A stretch of 9,897 nucleotides of DNA. Source: Methanolinea sp. SDB (GTDB taxonomy: Archaea > Halobacteriota > Methanomicrobia > Methanomicrobiales > Methanospirillaceae). Positions 6,132-9,897 of this stretch are shown piece after piece. The notes below the pieces were generated by a model that saw only the letters and a list, made by a program, of their open reading frames with translations, was not told where the DNA came from and did no database searches. The position numbers and the translations under genes were made by a program. The stretch is taken from positions 1-9,897 of the forward strand of contig LKUF01000435.1 of NCBI GenBank assembly GCA_001412335.1, written 5' to 3'. Each line of letters starts with the position of its first letter. Positions within the stretch are counted from its first letter, which is position 1.

Positions 6132-6534
6132 CTTCGGCATCCTCCTCTACAACTCGTTTTATCTCTTTTGGATTCAGGATCTTGAGACCGGCAGAGACGG
6201 CCTTTTCCTGGATAAGAGCTCTCTTCCTGTCCCCTACCGATCCGCCAACACGTATTGCGTCCTGGTCAGGGTCAAGGGCATCAAGGTCTCCGGGGTTAAA
6301 GACCAGGATGTCACGGAATCCGCTGGGATGCATTCCCCTGACCGCCAGGGGACTGCCATATCCCGGAGTCGGGAGAGGTCCCTTGGCCTTCTTCTGGAGA
6401 CGCTGCTTGTTGTGAAGCCCCCTCGGCCTTCTCCAGGTTTTCTTTAGCTTCTTCTTCTTTCCTTCCCCGTCGCGGGAAAAATTCGCCGACTTCTGGGTGC
6501 GGACACGTATCAATCTCTTCTTTTCGTCTGCCAT
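6124..6534 (-). CDS. rpl32e: Large-subunit ribosomal protein L32e (eL32)
   Basis: This 136-residue 50S protein is restricted to archaea and eukaryotes. After a Lys/Arg-rich N-terminus comes the family core: TWRRPRGLHNKQR (33-45), GPLPTPGYGSPLAVRGMHPS (52-71) and GFRDILVFNPGDLDAL (72-87). The protein ends in a Glu/Asp tail. A GTG at 6543 overlapping the rpl6 stop could add three residues. The ATG at 6534 is preferred because GGTGA (6540-6544), which contains the rpl6 TGA, lies five bases before it. Confidence 0.96.
   Translation of the reverse strand: MADEKKRLIRVRTQKSANFSRDGEGKKKKLKKTWRRPRGLHNKQRLQKKAKGPLPTPGYGSPLAVRGMHPSGFRDILVFNPGDLDALDPDQDAIRVGGSVGDRKRALIQEKAVSAGLKILNPKEIKRVVEEDAEDD
6132..6147 (-). 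promoter_or_regulatory. Shine-Dalgarno embedded in rpl32e that decides the rpl19e start
   Basis: GAGGAGG at 6141-6147 on the minus strand doubles as codons for the acidic tail of L32e. It is nine bases from ATG 6131 and immediately adjacent to ATG 6140, which would be too close for initiation. This supports the shorter L19e. Confidence 0.65.
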
Positions 6535-6546
6535 CTTCCTCACCCC
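6535..6546 (-). promoter_or_regulatory. Shine-Dalgarno containing the rpl6 stop, sets the rpl32e start
   Basis: The minus strand reads GGGGTGAGGAAG before ATG 6534; the TGA inside it is the rpl6 stop. GGTGA (6540-6544) with a five-base spacer fits the ATG, while the GTG at 6543 lies within the motif itself. Confidence 0.6.
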
Positions 6547-7064
6547 TTCTGAACGATATAGATCCCGTCCTGGAATATCCTTGGGTCACGCTTGCGAATC
6601 TTTGTGGCATGCTCGATATTTGCCGAACTGTTGCCAAGCACTTCTTTGTCGATGCCCGTGAGCACAATCTCGTCATTCCCGATATTTGGCTTGACACGTT
6701 CATCGATAGTGGCGTACCTTGACTTTTTCTCTCCCAGGAAATTGATGATCTCCAGCTTATTTCCAGACATCTTCAGTTGAATGGGAAAGTGGCTGTACAC
6801 CACCTTGAGCCGATACTCAAAGCCTTCGGTAACACCGATGCACATATTGTTGGCATGTGCAGCGAATGTCCCCACCATGGCCATGATGCGCTTCCTGTCA
6901 GATGAAGTGGAGACTTCGACTTCGTTCTCCAGGACTTCAACCTTGATCTGGGGGAATCTCATGTTGCGCTCAAGTTGGCCTTTTGGTCCCTTCACTCTCA
7001 GTACAGACCCGTCCATCTCGACGGATGCGCCTTCCGGGATAGTGACTGTTCTTGTTGCTGCCAT
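6540..7064 (-). CDS. rpl6: Large-subunit ribosomal protein L6 (uL6)
   Basis: This 174-residue 50S protein lies near the sarcin-ricin loop and factor-binding site. The two structurally repeated L6 domains are visible. The first includes VTIPEGASVEMDGSVLRVKG and GPKGQLERNM (about 7-35), followed by RKRIMAMVGTFAAHANNMCIG (57-77). The second includes LKMSGNKLEIINFLGEKKSR (97-116), ending with the archaeal motif ATKIRKRDPRIFQDGIYIV (153-171). Length and ends are normal. The start is nine bases after rps8, with GAGGTGG (7069-7075) sharing two bases with the rps8 TGA. Confidence 0.97.
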   Translation of the reverse strand: MAATRTVTIPEGASVEMDGSVLRVKGPKGQLERNMRFPQIKVEVLENEVEVSTSSDRKRIMAMVGTFAAHANNMCIGVTEGFEYRLKVVYSHFPIQLKMSGNKLEIINFLGEKKSRYATIDERVKPNIGNDEIVLTGIDKEVLGNSSANIEHATKIRKRDPRIFQDGIYIVQKG

Positions 7065-7073
7065 CTTTCCACC

Positions 7074-7466
7074 TCAATAGACGTACCCGATCAACTCGCC
7101 GCCCACGTTCTCCCTGCGGGCCTGTTCATGAGTCATGACACCCCTTGACGTGGACAGGATCAGTATACCGAAGTTCTTGCCCGGGAGGTACTGGGTCTCC
7201 CAGTATTCCAGGTCGGCCATCTTAATCGAATAGCGCGGTGTAATCGCACCACACTTGTTGATCCTTCCATTGAGTTGGACGAGGAACTGGCCTCCCCGGC
7301 CATCATCGACAAATTCAAAGCCGCTGATGTAACCGGATTCCTGCATGATCCGAAACATGGCACCGAGGAGTTTGCTGGCCGGTTCGATGATGACATTGGG
7401 TTTTCCACCGTCAGCTGCATTCTTGAGTGCGCTCATGCCGTCGGCAATGGTATTTAATCTAGACAT
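7074..7466 (-). CDS. rps8: Small-subunit ribosomal protein S8 (uS8)
   Basis: This 130-residue primary 16S rRNA-binding protein of the 30S platform also binds spc-type mRNA as a feedback regulator in some organisms (family knowledge; no target site was identified here). The N-terminal domain begins SRLNTIADGMSALKNAADGG and includes ASKLLGAMFRIMQESGYISG (30-49). The C-terminal half has the rRNA-contacting NFGILILSTSRGVMTHEQAR (97-116) and ends GGELIGYVY. The length is typical for archaea. GAGGTGA (7474-7480) is seven bases upstream and shares a base with the rps14 TAG. Confidence 0.97.
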   Translation of the reverse strand: MSRLNTIADGMSALKNAADGGKPNVIIEPASKLLGAMFRIMQESGYISGFEFVDDGRGGQFLVQLNGRINKCGAITPRYSIKMADLEYWETQYLPGKNFGILILSTSRGVMTHEQARRENVGGELIGYVY

Positions 7467-7479
7467 TGTGTACTCACCT

Positions 7480-7635
7480 CTAATTCATCTTTTTAAAGCC
7501 CATCCTCTGGGCCCACTCGCGGAAACACTGGCGGCAGAACATGATATTGTATCTGCGTACCAGTCCCTGCTTCCGGCCGCACATCTGGCATTCGTGTGCA
7601 CCGCGGCCAAATTTCTTGGTCTTTTCTCCACCCAT
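7480..7635 (-). CDS. rps14: Small-subunit ribosomal protein S14, zinc-binding type (uS14)
   Basis: This is a 51-residue 30S head protein, easily missed because it is so short. The translation starts MGGEKTKKFGRGAHECQMCG and ends WAQRMGFKKMN. Four cysteines at residues 16, 19, 34 and 37 form a CxxC-x14-CxxC zinc ribbon, as in the archaeal form of S14. The length matches archaeal S14 (about 50-56). The start ATG overlaps the rpl5 TGA by one base (TGATG). GGAGGTG at 7641-7647, within rpl5, lies five bases before it. The conserved order L5-S14-S8 confirms the call. Confidence 0.96.
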   Translation of the reverse strand: MGGEKTKKFGRGAHECQMCGRKQGLVRRYNIMFCRQCFREWAQRMGFKKMN

Positions 7636-8141
7636 CAGTGCACCTCCGCCAGGAATTTTGCCTCCAGATATGAGACGGCATCATCCGGCCGGACTACCTG
7701 TTTTTCTGGAAGCTTCTTCTGCTGTGCATGTCTCCGGGTGATCCGGATCCCCTTGCGTGCAAGAACCACGTTGACATCCATGCCGTAAATTCCGATCTGC
7801 GGGTCATACGACATTCCCGGGAAATCCGTGTGTTCCTCGATCCCAAAGGAAAAATTGCCGCTCCTGTCGAATTGACTGCGGTATATCCTCCTCTCGACGA
7901 TTCCAAGCGCCGTCTTCAGGAAATTCTCCGCCTTCTCACCACGAAGGGTAACGCGGCAGCCTATTGCACCGCCCTTGCGGATACCGAAAGCAGGCTGGGT
8001 TTTCTTGGCAATACTCCGGACAGGGGTGTTTCCCGTGATGGTCTTCATGATCTCTTCGGCTTTTGTGAGTTTCTCTCCGGCTTCACCCACACCCATGTGG
8101 ACGACGACCTTTTCCACGAAGAGCTCCCGCATCGGGTTCAT
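7635..8141 (-). CDS. rpl5: Large-subunit ribosomal protein L5 (uL5)
   Basis: This 168-residue 50S protein binds 5S rRNA and contacts the P-site tRNA with a flexible loop. Motifs include NPMRELFVEKVVVHMGVGEAG (2-22), TQPAFGIRKGGAIGCRVTLRG (48-68) and FGIEEHTDFPGMSYDPQIGIYGMDV (about 98-122). The archaeal-type C-terminus has ITRRHAQQKK. The ATG at 8141 overlaps the rps4e TGA by four bases (ATGA). GGGGGAT (8148-8154) serves as a weaker Shine-Dalgarno than its neighbours have. An in-frame ATG at 8132 (MREL...) is a minor alternative. Confidence 0.96.
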   Translation of the reverse strand: MNPMRELFVEKVVVHMGVGEAGEKLTKAEEIMKTITGNTPVRSIAKKTQPAFGIRKGGAIGCRVTLRGEKAENFLKTALGIVERRIYRSQFDRSGNFSFGIEEHTDFPGMSYDPQIGIYGMDVNVVLARKGIRITRRHAQQKKLPEKQVVRPDDAVSYLEAKFLAEVH

Positions 8142-8863
8142 TCTTCAATCCCCCACACTGCGAGAGCCGGAGTCTCCCTGCCCACCATGTAGATGTAGTC
8201 ATCGATCGTCTCGAAACGCATCTTTTCATTCTCGTCTTCGAGGATTACCCTGTTGGGGACGCTGCCGGCAACCTTTACGATATCGACGATGCGGGCGACC
8301 CTGCCGGAATGTTTTCCTCCGATAACCATGGCCATATTCCCTGGCGCATACGGGAAATGATCGAGTATTTTGAACCGCGTTTCTGGATCAAGGGATATAA
8401 CAACCGAATCTCCCGGCTTGTACGTGTTCTCCCCGATGATGTTTGCACCATAGCGCAGGTTGAGCTGGACCTTTCCTCCGCGGACCACGGTCTTGTTCCT
8501 GATCTTGGCCAGCCGGGATTTGGATGATTCTTCATCGATCTCGATCGTCTTATGCCGCCCGTTCTTGTCACGGAGGATGCGATAATGCTTCCCTATCTTT
8601 GGGAGCGAGATGATATCGAAGATACCTATTCCCATTTTTGGATCCCTGCACGGTTGTCCGTTGACTGTAACCTCTTTTCTGCCAAGTATCTCTTTTACTT
8701 CTTTTAAATTCCTGGCAAAACCCATGTGATCCCGCATCCATACGACAACAGGCATGGCGTTTGCATTGTGAGGACCCGGAGCTGTCTTTGCGACAAACTT
8801 GTCGGTCTTCTTGGAAATATTCCAGGAGTCGGGTGCCACGAGTCGTTTAAGGTGATCTGACAT
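8138..8863 (-). CDS. rps4e: Small-subunit ribosomal protein S4e (eS4)
   Basis: This 241-residue 30S protein is present only in archaea and eukaryotes. The N-terminus (SDHLKRLVAPDSWNISKKTD) carries the family's typical HLKRL..P..W signature. An S4-type RNA-binding domain spans about 38-90 (VVVWMRDHMGFARNLKEVKE, KEVTVNGQPCRDPKMGIGIFD). A central S4e domain follows. A KOW motif lies near 174-205 (PGNMAMVIGGKHSGRVARIV), and the C-terminus ends IYMVGRE...WGIEE. The start overlaps the rpl24 TAA by one base (TAATG), with GGGAGGG (8872-8878) eight bases upstream. Confidence 0.97.
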   Translation of the reverse strand: MSDHLKRLVAPDSWNISKKTDKFVAKTAPGPHNANAMPVVVWMRDHMGFARNLKEVKEILGRKEVTVNGQPCRDPKMGIGIFDIISLPKIGKHYRILRDKNGRHKTIEIDEESSKSRLAKIRNKTVVRGGKVQLNLRYGANIIGENTYKPGDSVVISLDPETRFKILDHFPYAPGNMAMVIGGKHSGRVARIVDIVKVAGSVPNRVILEDENEKMRFETIDDYIYMVGRETPALAVWGIEE

Positions 8864-9231
8864 TACCTGTTCCCTCCCAGTCGCTCTGCCCTTTCGGGAT
8901 CGTTCTTGAGGTTTAATTTTGTAATCTGCACGTTGGACGGATCGACAGGACGGGGCATCTCGGTTCCGTCCGCTTTGGGAATCGAGACTCCCTGGACCAC
9001 GATCTTGCTCCTTTTCGTGTCTACAAGGTCCACGACTCCCTCCGTGCCTGCAGCTTCACCCCGCAGGACTTTGACCGTGTCACCCTTCACTACACGGGCA
9101 CTTCGAGTCTTGTACTCTTCCCGAAGAGAAGATTCCAGCGGGGCATGCAGGAACCTGTTGCGCAGGTGTGCCGGAGCGGTATAGCGCGCTTTCCTCTGTT
9201 TTCTTGGTTGTTTGCTTTCTACACGAACCAT
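8863..9231 (-). CDS. rpl24: Large-subunit ribosomal protein L24 (uL24)
   Basis: This 122-residue 50S protein is an early assembly initiator near the exit tunnel. The N-terminus KQPRKQRKARYTAPAHLRNR and LSSLREEY-like region (here PLESSLREEYKTRSAR, 31-46) are typical of archaeal/eukaryotic L24/L26. A KOW motif lies at about 46-75 (VVKGDTVKVLRGEAAGTEGV). The C-terminus, DPSNVQITKLNLKNDPERAE, is also conserved. It is longer than bacterial L24, as expected. AGGTG (9238-9242) shares its first A with the TAA of rpl14 and lies six bases before the ATG. Confidence 0.96.
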   Translation of the reverse strand: MVRVESKQPRKQRKARYTAPAHLRNRFLHAPLESSLREEYKTRSARVVKGDTVKVLRGEAAGTEGVVDLVDTKRSKIVVQGVSIPKADGTEMPRPVDPSNVQITKLNLKNDPERAERLGGNR

Positions 9232-9241
9232 TTTTCACACC

Positions 9242-9640
9242 TTACACGATGATTGTGGCCATTGATCCGATCTTTGGAAACCGCTCTGCGACTTCCCTCG
9301 CTACAGGCCCTTTGATCTCGGTTCCGCGGGGCTCGTTTCTCTCGTCCACAACCACAACCGCATTGTCCTCGAATGAGACTCGCATCCCGTTCGGCCGCCG
9401 TATCTCTTTTTTCTGCCGGATGACAACCGCTCTCACGAGCTTTCTCCTCATATCGGGAGTGCCTTTCTTGACGCTCACCGTGGCGATATCGCCAAGGCCC
9501 ATCTTGGGTTGACGGCGGCGGACACCGTGGTAGCCGAATACCGACACTATCTCCACTTCACGGGCACCGGTGTTATCGGCACAGGGCATCCTGGTACCGG
9601 TGGCGAGCGCCCGTGGAGTTTTTGACTGCTTTGCCTTCAT
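9242..9640 (-). CDS. rpl14: Large-subunit ribosomal protein L14 (uL14)
   Basis: This 132-residue 50S protein sits at the subunit interface (bridges with 16S rRNA). Motifs are MPCADNTGAREVEIVSVFGY (18-37), RRRQPKMGLGDIATVSVKKG (41-60), VRAVVIRQKKEIRRPNGMRV (69-88) and GTEIKGPVAREVAERFPKIG (106-125). The exact length of 132 is typical for archaea. The ATG at 9640 overlaps the rps17 TGA by four bases (ATGA), and GGAGGTG at 9649-9655 lies eight bases upstream. An in-frame upstream codon at 9694 would add 18 residues that read through rps17 coding sequence and have no family counterpart. Confidence 0.97.
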   Translation of the reverse strand: MKAKQSKTPRALATGTRMPCADNTGAREVEIVSVFGYHGVRRRQPKMGLGDIATVSVKKGTPDMRRKLVRAVVIRQKKEIRRPNGMRVSFEDNAVVVVDERNEPRGTEIKGPVAREVAERFPKIGSMATIIV

Positions 9641-9897
9641 GACCGGGCCACCTCCACAACCACGAACTTCGTGGTCTTCGAGAGTGGTCTGCATTCCGCA
9701 ATTTTCACTATATCGCCCGTTTTTGCATTGATGCAGGGCGGGTTATGAGCATGGATGCGGGAATTGCGTTTCTCATACCGATTGTACTTACCCACGTAAT
9801 GCAGGTATTTCCGTTCCACAACAACCGTCTCCATCATGCGATCGCTCACGACTTTGCCGGTGATCACCTGGCCGCGCACCGGTAAAGTGCCGTGAAA
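9637..9897 (-). CDS. rps17: Small-subunit ribosomal protein S17 (uS17), N-terminus outside window
   Basis: Eighty-six C-terminal residues are visible. The frame is open through the right edge and reads FHGTLPVRGQVITGKVVSDR at the boundary, matching the archaeal S17 region just after its Cys-containing N-terminus (about 20 residues missing). The GTG at 9879 is an internal valine (PVRGQV), not a start. The core includes VVVERKYLHYVGKYNRYEKR, SRIHAHNPPCINAKTGDIVK and IAECRPLSKTTKFVVVE, the classic S17 signature. S17 is a primary 16S rRNA binder in the 30S body. Its upstream partners in archaea (L29, an Rpp29-type RNase P subunit, and others) would lie beyond the edge. Confidence 0.95.
   Translation of the reverse strand, partial: FHGTLPVRGQVITGKVVSDRMMETVVVERKYLHYVGKYNRYEKRNSRIHAHNPPCINAKTGDIVKIAECRPLSKTTKFVVVEVARS

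Noticed and set aside
9641..9694. An 18-residue N-terminal extension of L14
   Set aside because: It would read through rps17 coding sequence in another frame. The ATG at 9640 has a good Shine-Dalgarno and gives the standard 132-residue protein.

Overview
The window is an archaeal ribosomal-protein operon (spc-type) read entirely on the minus strand, plus the tail of one unrelated surface-protein gene on the plus strand at the left edge. The proteins L32e, L19e and S4e, the archaeal forms of S5, L18, L30 and L15, and the continuation from L15 into secY, an AdkA-type adenylate kinase, a DUF106/EMC3-like membrane protein and a short cytidylate kinase are all diagnostic of Euryarchaeota. The dockerin-like C-terminus at the left edge and the overall sequence style suggest a methanogen of the Methanomicrobia (probably Methanomicrobiales). 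That placement is an inference; no phylogeny was possible.

Layout, in transcription order from the right edge: S17 (N-terminus outside the window), L14, L24, S4e, L5, S14, S8, L6, L32e, L19e, L18, S5, L30, L15, SecY, AdkA, DUF106/EMC3-like insertase, Cmk. These are 18 genes with no internal gap longer than 20 bases. Most neighbours overlap by 1-8 bases or are separated by a few bases. Almost every Shine-Dalgarno sequence lies inside, or includes the stop codon of, the gene before it. There is no room for an internal promoter in an intergenic space, so the block reads as one polycistronic unit whose promoter lies beyond the right edge.

The genes form one growth module. Fourteen ribosomal proteins are followed by the protein-conducting channel (SecY), a probable membrane-protein insertase of the YidC/Oxa1/EMC3 superfamily, and two nucleoside-monophosphate kinases that supply ADP/CDP precursors. 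S14 (51 residues, four-cysteine zinc ribbon) is easy to miss because it is so short.

At bases 1-348 a reading frame without a visible start runs into the window on the plus strand. It encodes a Gly/Asp/Ser-rich linker followed by two EF-hand/dockerin-like calcium loops, and it ends 122 bases short of, and convergent with, cmk. That spacer carries a T-rich tract on each strand, which are plausible archaeal terminators. I see no RNA gene, insertion sequence, CRISPR array or novel defence or metabolic system here. The region is mostly ordinary core genome; the points worth a second look are the start-less surface protein, the dense stop/Shine-Dalgarno overlaps and the gene content at the operon's end.
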